Source: Nocardioides sp. W7 (lineage in GTDB: Bacteria > Actinomycetota > Actinomycetes > Propionibacteriales > Nocardioidaceae). Taken from it: a stretch of DNA of 64,000 bases. The stretch lies in NCBI RefSeq assembly GCF_022919075.1, contig NZ_CP095078.1, forward strand, positions 3,410,001-3,474,000. The letters run 5' to 3'. Shown here piece after piece: positions 35,752 to 44,808 of the stretch (position 1 is its first letter; every line of letters starts with the position of its first letter). Made by a program: the position numbers and the translations under genes. Below the pieces are notes generated by a model, which did no database searches, was not told the origin of the DNA, and saw nothing but the letters and a program-made list of their open reading frames with translations.

Positions 35752-37485
35752 TCAGGTGCCGTGCTCGGTCAGGGTCGTGGGCGGCAGCCAGTCGGCCCCG
35801 AGGAGCTGCGCGAGGTCGGCGAGGCCGGTGGTGTCGCTTCCCACCGTGTCGGAGGCTGCGGCGATCCGCTCCACCATCACCTTGCCGACCTGCTCCTCGA
35901 CCGTGCCCTCGGCGTACGCGATGTGCCACGGCGAGACCTGGTGATCGCGGTGGGTGCGACCGGTCACCTGCCGGGCGGCGATGCCCGAGAAGCGGGCCTG
36001 GTGGAAGACGCCGACTCGCGGCTCGGTGCTCGCCTGGCGGCCGTCGGCGAGGGTCTCGCCGGCGTGCAGGCTGATCGAGGCGACCGTGGTGAAGACGCAG
36101 ACCTTCGCCTGTCCGGTCTGGAACCGGAGCCGCTCGGCCTCGGGGTCGAACCGGTCGCGGCCGTAGATCGTGGCCACGTCGATGCCGCAGTCACGCAGCC
36201 GGTCGGCGATGGGGTCGGCGGCAGTCGTGACGAACTCGACCGAACACGCCACCTGTCGCTCGGACTCGACCTGCTGGGCGATCCAGGCGACCGTCGAGTC
36301 GACGCGGATCAGCCCGGCCTTCTGCCGGAAGCGCAGCAGCGCGGCCCGCCCCTTCGCGACATTGCGGCCGTGTCGCGCGATGTCCATCTCACGACAGAAC
36401 TCTCCCCACTCGGCCTCGTACGCGGTCCGCTCCGCCGGCGTGAGCGCCACCGGCATGCCGGAGATCGGCACCGGCCCCCACGGTGCGGCGCGGTGCAGCA
36501 TCGCCGGGGGCCGCTCGTCGGCGAGCCAGCCGCGCACCAGCTTGAGGTCCGCGGCGCGTCGTGCCGGATCGGCGGTCCAGGTCGCGCCGTAGCGGCCCTG
36601 CTCCACCCCGACACCGTGGCGCTCGAGCGCGGCGGCGAAAGCGGCCCCGGGCTGCGTCGCCGAGGTCCACTCCCGCATCGGCTCGCCGAGCACCTGCGCA
36701 TAGGCGGGAGCGAGGTACGGCAGCTCCAGTGGCGTGTGTCCGGGCGTCGCGGTGGTCGCGATGACGAACGGCGCCTTGTCGTGCGGCCGCCCGTGCCCTG
36801 AGATCCTCGCCCAGAGCTTCCACCGCTTCGTCGTCGTACGTCGCAGCGCGTGGGCCTCGTCGGCGATGATCACGTCCCACTCGTGGTCCGTGACCTTCTC
36901 CAGCCGGTCCCACGTGATCACGACCCATTCCAGATCCCCGTCGCCCAGCGCCGTGATCGTGCGGCACCAGTGACCGATGGTGATCGCGGCGGGCCGGTCG
37001 GCCACCACGAGCACCCGCCGTGCGCCGCGGAGGTCTCCCACCGCCGTCGCGCCGAGGACCGCGGCGATCGTCTTGCCCACGCCAGGCTCGTCGGCCAGCA
37101 GGAACTGCCGTCCGCCCGCCGCGGCGCGCGCCGCGATCGCATCGGCCGCTTCGAACTGGATCCTCCGGGGCTCGAGCGCGTCGGTCGGCTCGGGACCGGG
37201 TGTCGGATCGCCGGGGTTGATCGTGTTCTCGATGAACCGACCGAGCGTGTACGGCCCTGGTGCGTAGGGCGCGAGGTGCGCGGGCACAGCGCGCCCGACG
37301 TACAGATGGGCCTTGATCGCCGGGTGCCAGGTGGCGCCGTCGACCTGGGTCCCGTACGGGACGTCGAGCACCCACAGCCGCTCGCCCGGCCCGGCGGCCG
37401 GCAACGGCCGCTGCGGCTGTCGCGTCCCGCCACGGCGCGGTGACGCGGTGCGCCGACGAGCACCGGATCGGCGAGGACTGGCCAC
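35752..37485 (-). CDS. SNF2-like superfamily 2 helicase/ATPase
   Basis: 577 residues from GTG 37485. A basic N-terminus is followed by motif I in LADEPGVGKTIAAVLGA, motif II ADEAHALR, a motif III-like TTATPG, motif V region TTVASISLHAGETL and motif VI QVTGRTHRDHQ. It should be an ATP-dependent DNA translocase. It is compact, lacks accessory domains, and resembles helicases found in phage and mobile regions, though no phage genes flank it. Convergent with the HNH gene. Confidence 0.8.
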   Translation of the reverse strand: MASPRRSGARRRTASPRRGGTRQPQRPLPAAGPGERLWVLDVPYGTQVDGATWHPAIKAHLYVGRAVPAHLAPYAPGPYTLGRFIENTINPGDPTPGPEPTDALEPRRIQFEAADAIAARAAAGGRQFLLADEPGVGKTIAAVLGATAVGDLRGARRVLVVADRPAAITIGHWCRTITALGDGDLEWVVITWDRLEKVTDHEWDVIIADEAHALRRTTTKRWKLWARISGHGRPHDKAPFVIATTATPGHTPLELPYLAPAYAQVLGEPMREWTSATQPGAAFAAALERHGVGVEQGRYGATWTADPARRAADLKLVRGWLADERPPAMLHRAAPWGPVPISGMPVALTPAERTAYEAEWGEFCREMDIARHGRNVAKGRAALLRFRQKAGLIRVDSTVAWIAQQVESERQVACSVEFVTTAADPIADRLRDCGIDVATIYGRDRFDPEAERLRFQTGQAKVCVFTTVASISLHAGETLADGRQASTEPRVGVFHQARFSGIAARQVTGRTHRDHQVSPWHIAYAEGTVEEQVGKVMVERIAAASDTVGSDTTGLADLAQLLGADWLPPTTLTEHGT

Positions 37486-37744
37486 CCCCGGACGTTACCG
37501 GGGCCTCCGCCTCACCCAGAGCAGGCTCGCCCGCGTCCGCCGCACGGTCAGACGCGCCGCACCGTGAAGGCGCCGGGTTGCGCGGCATCCACTGGCCCAC
37601 AGTCGGGGCTGAAGACGCACCTGCGAAGCGCAACGCTCGGCGGCAGAGCCGGACGCTTCAGGATGGCGGTGCACCACAAGGTGTCGTCGATGGGGGACGT
37701 GTCTGGGAGTCATCCACCGGCACGAGTTGTGGCTTCGTCCGGCT

Positions 37745-38635
37745 TCAGCGGACAGCCCGCGCGCCGAAGAGTGGCGTTTCCTCGAAGCGGACGGACGGGA
37801 GAGCGGAGGCGTTGCAGCGTGCGCGGGGCGTGCCGATCACTGCGTCGGCGGAGGGCTCGGAGGTTTCGGTGTCGGCGGAGAGGGCGAAGCCGAAGTACCT
37901 CGTCTCGGAGGTGACGGGGACGGTGTGATGCACGCCCGGGCCGATCGGGATGTTCTCCTCGGTGATCGTGCCCTCGCCGCCTGTCGCGGTGAGGGGTCCG
38001 AAGCGCAGCTCCACGTGGTCGGCCGGGTCGAGCTGATCCCGCCCCCGGTCGGTGAAGCCGGCCCAGAAGTCGACGGTGGTGCAGCCGGCCACCGACCACA
38101 GTCCTACGAGGTTGTTCGTCCAGAGCTCGATGCTCTCGGGGAACGACCGGCCGCCCATCACCGAGGTGATCCTGGTCGACCCGCCTCCCAGTCCCAGGAG
38201 GAACGGCTGGTCGGCCAGGTAGAGCCACTCGTAGACCGCGAGGGTCTCGATCTTGCTCTTGCCGCCGCCCGCGCGCTTGACTCGGAACGAGGTCGGGCCG
38301 CCCTGGGCCAGCGGGACCCGGACGGCGTACCGGCCCTTCTTGTTCGTGGTCTTCGTGGCGACCGTCGACCAGGCGCCGGCGCCGTAGCGCCGCTGGACCT
38401 TGACCTTGACCTTGCCGGACCGACCGGGCTTCGCGGTGCCGGTGACCTTGACCTTGCGTCCCACCTCGGACGACGACGCCAGGTTCTTGATGGTGACCTT
38501 GGGGGCCTTGGGCTTGGCTGACGTGCCCGCCGTCACCGATGTCGCGTTATCGACGGCGGTGGCCGCCGCCGTGGGGACCAGAGCGGACAGGATCAGTGCG
38601 AACGTGGTCGCAGCGACGACGGGGCGGAGGCTCAT
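37745..38635 (-). CDS. Secreted protein with Ig-like domain, unknown function
   Basis: 296 residues from ATG 38635, which begins a clear signal peptide (SLRPVVAATTFALILSALV...AAATA); a longer frame only adds a non-signal N-terminus. Residues about 50-145 form a lysine-rich beta-sandwich like those at the end of the rhamnosidase at the start of the window (VKVTGTAKPGRSGKVKVKVQRR). The C-terminal half is beta-rich with FWAGFTDRGRDQ and has two cysteines; it is possibly carbohydrate-binding. Function not recognised. Confidence 0.65.
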   Translation of the reverse strand: MSLRPVVAATTFALILSALVPTAAATAVDNATSVTAGTSAKPKAPKVTIKNLASSSEVGRKVKVTGTAKPGRSGKVKVKVQRRYGAGAWSTVATKTTNKKGRYAVRVPLAQGGPTSFRVKRAGGGKSKIETLAVYEWLYLADQPFLLGLGGGSTRITSVMGGRSFPESIELWTNNLVGLWSVAGCTTVDFWAGFTDRGRDQLDPADHVELRFGPLTATGGEGTITEENIPIGPGVHHTVPVTSETRYFGFALSADTETSEPSADAVIGTPRARCNASALPSVRFEETPLFGARAVR

Positions 38636-39029
38636 GGCCGCGAACCCTAGCGACGATCCCGGCCGGCCGTGCGACTTCCCTGTATCCCGCGCCTGGGCCG
38701 TGCGCGCGCATGGGCCCGTCCACGAAGTCAATTCACTCTGTCAGGATCGCGTCCGCTCATCGTCATGTGAGCGCCCTTCCAGCTGCGCCGACTCGCGGGG
38801 GAATGGGCTCGTCCCACACCTCCGGACGGTCCGTACTCGGACGTACATAAGTGCCGTCGGAAACCGGGCCCTCGCGCTCAGCACGGTGCCGCGAAGGCGA
38901 CATATGTAGGTCCGAGTACGACGACCAGCCGCTGCCTTCTGGGCGGGATGCCTGTGCTACTACGACGCCCGACCTCAACCGGAGAGTGCGTCGATGCCGG
39001 ACGTCTCCCACCCAGCGACCGGAGTGCGC
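38636..39029. other. 394-bp gene-free spacer
   Basis: No convincing gene in either direction. It holds the upstream region of the minus-strand secreted-protein gene and the end of the right operon. The only structure seen is the 17-bp inverted repeat at 38833-38919. Confidence 0.6.
38833..38919. repeat. 17-bp inverted repeat, 53-bp spacer
   Basis: GTACTCGGACGTACATA (38833-38849) and TATGTAGGTCCGAGTAC (38903-38919) are complementary except for one base. The arm sequence GTCCGAGTAC also occurs at 53904-53913, upstream of the LURP-one gene. It could be paired operators or a long hairpin. Confidence 0.7.
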
Positions 39030-40442
39030 TCACGCGCGCGCCCGGAGCTCCGCGATCGCGGGGGCGGCGAGCGCCGACTCCCGCGCGGCGGCAGCGCGCG
39101 CGTCGGCCGTCGCGGCATGCAGTTCAGCGCACAGCTCCCGGAAACGCGCGTAGAGAGGCGCCAGCGAGAACCCGGGGAAGCTCCGGTCGCGGTAGACCCA
39201 GCGGCCAGCGACCAGGACGTCCGTGACGTCGGCGGCGCGGGCGGCGGTGAGCAGCTGGTTGGCCAGGTCGTTGGCGGGCAGGAAGGCGCGTGAGTCCAGG
39301 TCGAGCAGGGCCAGGTCGGCGGCGTACCCCGGCGCGATCCGCCCGACCGACGACCACCCGCAGGCGGTGGCCCCGCCGACGGTGGCGGCGTCCAGGACCT
39401 CCTCGACGGTCAGCCAGGACGAGGAGGGCGAGGTGCCGGAGCGGCCGACCAGGGCGGTGAGCCGGGCGGCGTCGAGGACGTCGAGGGCGTCGGCGGAGTT
39501 CGCGCCGTCGGTGCCGATGGCCAGGGTGACCCCGGCGTCGAGAAGGGCGCGGGTGTCGGCGGTGCCCGACCCGAGGCGCAGGTTGCTGCCGGGCACGGTC
39601 ACGACCACCGAACCGGCGGTCCCCAGGAGTGCGCGGTCCGACGATGAGAGCCAGATGGCGTGAGCCGCGGTCAGAGCGGGGGAGAGCGCCCCGACGGCCG
39701 CGAGCTCCGAGGTGATCGAGCGCCCGAAGCGCTCGGCGCCCGCGAGTGCCTGCGGCCGCGACTCGGCCAGGTGCGTGTGCACCCGCAGCCCGTACGACGA
39801 CGCGAGATCGAGCAGTCCGGCCACGAGCGGCGGACTGCAGTGGGCCAGGATCGTCGGTGCGACGGCCGGCGTCACGAGCCCGTCGTACGGCGCCGACACG
39901 AAGTCCGCGCAGCGCGCCACGATCGACGAGGCGGGCAGGCCGACATCGGGCACTCCGCAGCACGCGCCGATCGCCGGGACGGCGGAGTGCACCGTCCGGT
40001 CGGCCACCATCGGCGCGACGACGGCCCGCAGACCGGCACGCGAATATCCCCGCACCACCGCGGCCAGCCCGGCCGGGTCCGGGCCACCGGCCTGCGCGAC
40101 CAGATCGAAGGCACCGGTCGCGCCGGAGGCGATCATCTCGGTCGCCGCGAGCAGCGCGCACAGCTCGGCCAGCTCCTCGCTCCGCGCCGCGCTCATCCAG
40201 GCGCCGTTGAGCAGCGAGTCCTCCAGCGTCCACGACCGCGCGAGCCCGCGCGCGGGCAGCGTGTGGGAGTGGGTGTGCGCGTTCACCAGGCCCGGTACGA
40301 CGAGCCGACCCGAGACGTCGACGACCTCGGAGCCGACCAGCGCCGGACCGACCTCGGCGATCACCCCGTCGACCACCCGGACGTCGAGCAGGCGCGGCAC
40401 CCACCCGGGTCCGGTCAGCACCACACCTCCCGACAGGATCAC
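39030..40442 (-). CDS. Amidohydrolase, TRZ/ATZ family
   Basis: 470 residues. Metal ligands are in NAHTHSHTL, HTHLAES, AHAIWL and GTDGANSAD. It is more distant from the other two amidohydrolases here (25209 and 49303) than those are from each other. Probably a deaminase or cyclic-amide hydrolase. GTG 40442 overlaps the upstream deacetylase stop (GTGA). Last gene of the right operon. Confidence 0.85.
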   Translation of the reverse strand: MILSGGVVLTGPGWVPRLLDVRVVDGVIAEVGPALVGSEVVDVSGRLVVPGLVNAHTHSHTLPARGLARSWTLEDSLLNGAWMSAARSEELAELCALLAATEMIASGATGAFDLVAQAGGPDPAGLAAVVRGYSRAGLRAVVAPMVADRTVHSAVPAIGACCGVPDVGLPASSIVARCADFVSAPYDGLVTPAVAPTILAHCSPPLVAGLLDLASSYGLRVHTHLAESRPQALAGAERFGRSITSELAAVGALSPALTAAHAIWLSSSDRALLGTAGSVVVTVPGSNLRLGSGTADTRALLDAGVTLAIGTDGANSADALDVLDAARLTALVGRSGTSPSSSWLTVEEVLDAATVGGATACGWSSVGRIAPGYAADLALLDLDSRAFLPANDLANQLLTAARAADVTDVLVAGRWVYRDRSFPGFSLAPLYARFRELCAELHAATADARAAAARESALAAPAIAELRARA

Positions 40443-41314
40443 GCCGGGTTCACCTCCGCCCAGTGCCGGGCGATCGCCGACCGGGTGGTCACCCACACGT
40501 CGGGCGCCGCGAGCAGGTGGTCGAGGAACCGGGCCAGCCCGGCCGCCCGGGCCGGATGGCCGCTCAGCCGCGGGTGCACCGAGACGGCCAGCATCGCGCC
40601 GCCCTCGGCGTGCAGCACGTCGAAGGCGTCGCGCAGGTAGGTGAAGGCGTCCTCCGAGGTCGACCACCAGCCCTTGGCGTACTTGTTGTCGTTGTTGCTG
40701 AACGTGTGCGGTACGACCAGGTGCGGCCGTTCGCCGACGCGGGTCCAGTACGGCAGCTCGTCGTCGTAGGCGTCGGAGTCGTAGCCGAACCCGCCGTGCT
40801 CGACCAGCAGCCGGCGCGTGTTGGCCGACGGCGCGTAGCGGCAGTACCACCCCGAGGGCGGCGCGCCCCACGATGCCGTCAACGACGACACCGCAGCGGC
40901 GATCGACGCCCGCTCCTCGTCCTCGGTCATCAGGTAGTGCTTGTCGAAGCCCAGCCCGTGGCCCATCAGGTCCCAGCCGGCCTCGCGAGCCGCGGGGGCC
41001 AGCAGCGGGTTGGCCGCCAGCGCCAGCGCACAGGCCGACGCCGTCGCCGGCAGCCCGCGCTCCGAGAGCAGCCGGAGCACGCGCCAGAAGCCCACCCGGC
41101 TGCCGTAGGCCATCATCGACTCCGCCCCGAGGTCGTGCCCGGGTACGTCGGCGCCCGCCGCCCCCGCGTCGGTCAGCGGCCACTCGCCCTGCTCGGCGCC
41201 CTCCTCCAGGTTGACCACGATCGAGACCGCGGTCCGGGCGCCGCCGGGCCACTGCGGATCCGGCCGCGAGCGGCCGTAACCCACCAGGTCCCGAGCAGAC
41301 ACGGCGTCATTCAC
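40439..41314 (-). CDS. Polysaccharide deacetylase family (PuuE/allantoinase-like)
   Basis: 291 residues. NodB-fold pattern: VVNLEEG (first strand), then AYGSRVGFWRVLRLL and WDLMGHGLGFDKH with the metal-type histidine; this arrangement is closer to PuuE-type allantoinases and small-molecule amidases than to chitin deacetylases. No signal peptide, so it acts in the cytoplasm, in keeping with a catabolic role. GTG 41314 overlaps the upstream gene by 8 bp. Confidence 0.8.
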   Translation of the reverse strand: MNDAVSARDLVGYGRSRPDPQWPGGARTAVSIVVNLEEGAEQGEWPLTDAGAAGADVPGHDLGAESMMAYGSRVGFWRVLRLLSERGLPATASACALALAANPLLAPAAREAGWDLMGHGLGFDKHYLMTEDEERASIAAAVSSLTASWGAPPSGWYCRYAPSANTRRLLVEHGGFGYDSDAYDDELPYWTRVGERPHLVVPHTFSNNDNKYAKGWWSTSEDAFTYLRDAFDVLHAEGGAMLAVSVHPRLSGHPARAAGLARFLDHLLAAPDVWVTTRSAIARHWAEVNPA

Positions 41315-42713
41315 GAGGCCGGCCCAGGTCGGTCAGCTCCGGGACGTCGTACTCCTGGTAGGAGGCCAGGAAGTGCTCGCGGTCCTCCAGGAACAGCGAG
41401 CGCGACAGCGCGTCCGCGAGCCGGTGCCCGCCCGCGCCGAGGCCGGAGTTCATGTTGCCGTTCAGGCCCATCGACACCCGCGCGCCGTAGGTGAAGTCGT
41501 GCACCCGGCCGACCCACGGGGCCGTGTCCGGAGTCTTCTCGGTGAACGCGAAGTCGCCCGCCAGATAGGGGTACGACGCCGTGCCCGCGTCCTCCCAGCC
41601 GGCGGGTGGGACGAACCGGTCGCCCCAGGTCGCGACGTGCGGGGCCAGGTCGCGCAGCTCGGGCCGCGCGGCGAGGTCGATGGTCGGCCCGGTCGCGCAC
41701 ACGACCTGGTCGAAGCGGAACTCCCCGGCGCCGGACGCGACCACGACGTCGTCACCGACGAGAGCGACCGACTTCCAGTCCGCGGCCGTGTGGTGGGCGA
41801 AGTTCTCCCAGCCGCTGCAGCGATACCAGCTCTGCTGCGGCGGCGGCTGGTTCACCCGGCCGAAGTGCACGCTGTAGCGCCACTTGTCCTCGTCGGGCAG
41901 GTCGGGGAAGTGCGCGCCGAACGCGTAGAACTCCATCCAGCGGAACAGGTTGACCCGCGGCACCTCGGGCCGCCGGTAGAACAGGTCGACGCTCGCCGCC
42001 CCGTGCTCCAGCGCGGTCGCGGCGTAGTCGAAGGCCGAGGCGCCGCCACCGAGCACGCCGACCCGCTGGCCGGCGTACCGACTGAAGTCGACGGGGGCGC
42101 CGGTGGTGACGTAGCGCGACTCGGGCAGCGCATCGCGGACGATCGCCGGTGCCGACCAGGCGCCGTTGCCGGCCAGGCCGGTGGCCAGCACGACCCGGCG
42201 CGCGAGCCGGGTGCCCTCGCTGGTGCCGACCTCCAGCACGCCGTCGCCGGCGTCGCGGATCGACCCCACGCGCACCCCGTTGCGCACCCGCGCCTCCGTG
42301 ACCCGGCGGAACCACGCGAGGTAGTCCTGCCAGTGCTCCTTGGGCAGGAAGGTCAGCTCCTCCCAGGCCGCGTCGCCGTGGGCGGCGCGGTACCACGTCT
42401 CCGGGGTCAGCGACGGCAGCCCCTGGTCGGGGCCGGTCAGCGTCTTGGGGGTGCGCAGCGTGTGCATGGCGGCGTACGTCGTCCACGGGCCCTCGCGGCC
42501 GGGCTCGGACTCGTCGAGCAGCAGCACGTTGGTGATCGCCCGGCGCCGCAGCGCGAAGGCGAGGGTCAGCCCGCCCTGGCCGGCCCCGACGACCAGCACG
42601 TCGAGCACCGGCTCGCCGCCGCGGGTGCGCGGCGGCACCCAGGCCGGGCGTGGGTAGGCGGTCAGCTCCAGGTCGCGGCGCACCTGCTCCTCGAGCGTCT
42701 CCAGCGGGGTCAT
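41307..42713 (-). CDS. FAD/NAD(P)-dependent monooxygenase-like flavoprotein
   Basis: 468 residues. FAD-binding GxGxxG in VLVVGAGQGGLTLAFAL and NAD(P)-binding GVLGGGASAFDYAA, with an intervening aromatic-rich region, resembling flavin-containing and N-hydroxylating monooxygenases. It could hydroxylate an amine or perform a Baeyer-Villiger step; the FMO fingerprint is not clear enough to choose. ATG 42713 overlaps the upstream amidase stop (ATGA). Confidence 0.78.
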   Translation of the reverse strand: MTPLETLEEQVRRDLELTAYPRPAWVPPRTRGGEPVLDVLVVGAGQGGLTLAFALRRRAITNVLLLDESEPGREGPWTTYAAMHTLRTPKTLTGPDQGLPSLTPETWYRAAHGDAAWEELTFLPKEHWQDYLAWFRRVTEARVRNGVRVGSIRDAGDGVLEVGTSEGTRLARRVVLATGLAGNGAWSAPAIVRDALPESRYVTTGAPVDFSRYAGQRVGVLGGGASAFDYAATALEHGAASVDLFYRRPEVPRVNLFRWMEFYAFGAHFPDLPDEDKWRYSVHFGRVNQPPPQQSWYRCSGWENFAHHTAADWKSVALVGDDVVVASGAGEFRFDQVVCATGPTIDLAARPELRDLAPHVATWGDRFVPPAGWEDAGTASYPYLAGDFAFTEKTPDTAPWVGRVHDFTYGARVSMGLNGNMNSGLGAGGHRLADALSRSLFLEDREHFLASYQEYDVPELTDLGRPRE

Positions 42714-43936
42714 CGGGCTTCCTCCAGAAGGTCGTCCAGCCGCCGGGCGGCGGCCAGCAGTGCGTCGTCGCGGCCCTCGAAACCGATCAGCTGCACCCCC
42801 TGGGGGAGGCCGTCGACCTCCAGCCAGGGCGCGGTCAGGGCGGGTACGCCGAGCAGCGAGGCGGTCGCCGGCAGACGCCTGCAGCCGGTCGAGGCGTGGC
42901 CCTCGGGGGCCGGGTTGGTGGTGGCCAGCGTCAGCAGCACGTCGTACGACGACGCGAGCGTGGCCCAGGCCGTCCGCAGCTCGGCGCGGTGCGCGAGCGC
43001 GCGGGCCAGGCCCTCGGGCCCGATCGTCTCGGCGTGCTCGACCAGCTCGCGCAGCCGCGGGTCGCGCTCGCCGGCGGCGACGTGCCCGGCCAGGGTGGGT
43101 GCGCTCTCGCCGGCGAAGATGTCGAAGCAGCTCTGGCCCGAGCCCTGCAGCGCCGCGTCGACCGACCGCAGGTCGGGGGTGCCGTCGACGACCTCGACGC
43201 CCGCCAGAGGCGCGACCAGCGCGACGAGCGCGTCCAGCGCGGCTCTGGTCTCCGGACGCGGCAGTCCGCCGTCGTCGAGGAGGAGCCGGCCGACCCGCAG
43301 CGAAGTGGGGGGGACGTGCTGCGGGCCGACCGGCTCGATCAGGGTGGTGAACACCGCCTCGAGGTCGTCGAGGGAGGCAGCGACGACCCCGAGGTCGTCG
43401 AGGGTCTCGGAGAGCAGGTGCATGCCGTCGCGGGGGAGGGCACCGTGGCTGGGCTTGAAGCCCCAGGCGCCGCAGTACGACGCCGGCCGGATCGTCGAGG
43501 CCTGCGACTGGCTGGCCAGCGCCACCGGGACGATCCCCGCCCCGACCGCGGCGGCGGAGCCGGCCGAGCTGCCGCCGGGGGTGTGGCCGGGCCGGGTCGG
43601 GTGGTCGGTCACCGTCGTGGTCCCGCAGGCGAACGGCGTGCTGGTGGTGATGCCGACGACCACCGCCCCGGCCGCGCTTAGCCGGGCGACCGCGGTGGCA
43701 TCGGTGGACGGCACCCGGCCGGCCAGGGTCGTCGAGCCGCAGGTGACGGGCATCCCGGCGACGTCGATGATCTCCTTGACCGCGACCGGCATGCCGGCGA
43801 GCGGCCCGCCACCGTGGCTTCGGTCGGCGGTGACGTGCGTGAAGGCGCGCAGCCGCGGCTCGACGGTCGCGAGCAGCCGCTCGGTCTCGGCGAGGTAGCC
43901 GGCCGGCTCGGCGGCGGTCCAGGGGCGCAGGCTCAC
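42710..43936 (-). CDS. Amidase (amidase-signature family) 1
   Basis: 408 residues. Ser-cisSer-Lys triad: Lys in MPVAVKEIID, cis-Ser in GGSSAGSAAAV, nucleophile Ser in SQASTIRPASYCG. It hydrolyses an amide to acid and ammonia; the substrate is unknown. It differs from the second amidase at 44805, which has the DTGGSIRVPA variant, so they are not a recent duplication. GTGA overlap with the upstream deacetylase gene. Confidence 0.88.
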   Translation of the reverse strand: MSLRPWTAAEPAGYLAETERLLATVEPRLRAFTHVTADRSHGGGPLAGMPVAVKEIIDVAGMPVTCGSTTLAGRVPSTDATAVARLSAAGAVVVGITTSTPFACGTTTVTDHPTRPGHTPGGSSAGSAAAVGAGIVPVALASQSQASTIRPASYCGAWGFKPSHGALPRDGMHLLSETLDDLGVVAASLDDLEAVFTTLIEPVGPQHVPPTSLRVGRLLLDDGGLPRPETRAALDALVALVAPLAGVEVVDGTPDLRSVDAALQGSGQSCFDIFAGESAPTLAGHVAAGERDPRLRELVEHAETIGPEGLARALAHRAELRTAWATLASSYDVLLTLATTNPAPEGHASTGCRRLPATASLLGVPALTAPWLEVDGLPQGVQLIGFEGRDDALLAAARRLDDLLEEAR

Positions 43937-44808
43937 GGCGCCGGCACCTGCTCGACGTACCAGTCGTGGATGGCCGACGAGGTCACCGCGCGGACGCCGC
44001 GGGTGGTCGTGATCGCCTCGACGATCCGCTCGATCTCGCCGACCCGGTGGGCGACGCCCATGATGTGCGGGTGCAGCCCGATCGGCATCACGACCGGGTT
44101 CCGCGTCGCCTCGACGACGTGCCGATCCAGGGTCCGCAGCGTGCGGTCGGCCAGCGCGCCGTCGGCCTGGAGGCCGACCTGGTAGGTCGTGACGTCGTTC
44201 AGCGTGAGCGTGTACGGCAGCCCCAGGATCGGACCCGCCTCCGTGGAGAGCCACACCGGCCGGTCGTCGATCATCCAGTCGTGGTTGAACTCCAGCCCGG
44301 CCCGCCGCATGACGCCGAGGGAGTGGTCGGTCTGGTTCATGCCGGGGGAGAGCCAGCCGCGGGCCGGTCCGAACCGGTCGGCGATCCGCTCCAGCGCCGC
44401 GGCGACGACCAGCTCCTCGTCGTCGTACGACTGGATCGACTGCTGGCGCACCCCGTGGGCGACCACCTCCCAGCCGCAGCGGTCGACGAGGTCGACCACC
44501 TGCGGGTAGCGGTCGATCACGTCGGCGTTGAGGGCGACCGTCACCGCGTCGGCCAGCGGCGCGAGCGCGTCGGCGAGCCGCGGCAGCCCGGCGCGCAGGC
44601 CGTAGAGCACCCAGGAGTGGTTGGCGACGTCGGGCACCACGCTCAGCCCGCCCGGCGCGGGCAGCGCGGCCCGGGGCATCGGCCGGTCGAGGGTCCAGTG
44701 CTCGAGGTTGACCACCACGTTGACCAGCACCGACGCGCCGTCGAGCGGGGCCAGCCGGGGGCCGTCGGCGGACAGCGCGAACCGGGCGGGGGCGGTGCGC
44801 TCGCTCAC
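43933..44808 (-). CDS. Polysaccharide deacetylase family protein 2
   Basis: 291 residues. NodB-like pattern with VNVVVNLEHW, WEVVAHGVRQQSIQ and RGWLSPGMNQTD; His in GLHPHIMG near the C-terminus. No signal peptide. Shares the family with 40439-41314 but little close similarity, so the two probably act on different intermediates. Coupled by GTGA overlaps on both sides between two amidase genes. Confidence 0.8.
   Translation of the reverse strand: MSERTAPARFALSADGPRLAPLDGASVLVNVVVNLEHWTLDRPMPRAALPAPGGLSVVPDVANHSWVLYGLRAGLPRLADALAPLADAVTVALNADVIDRYPQVVDLVDRCGWEVVAHGVRQQSIQSYDDEELVVAAALERIADRFGPARGWLSPGMNQTDHSLGVMRRAGLEFNHDWMIDDRPVWLSTEAGPILGLPYTLTLNDVTTYQVGLQADGALADRTLRTLDRHVVEATRNPVVMPIGLHPHIMGVAHRVGEIERIVEAITTTRGVRAVTSSAIHDWYVEQVPAP

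Noticed and set aside
31587..37485. Insertion of a mobile element between the two operons
   Set aside because: An HNH protein and a helicase are present, but no transposase, integrase, attachment repeats or target duplication were seen.
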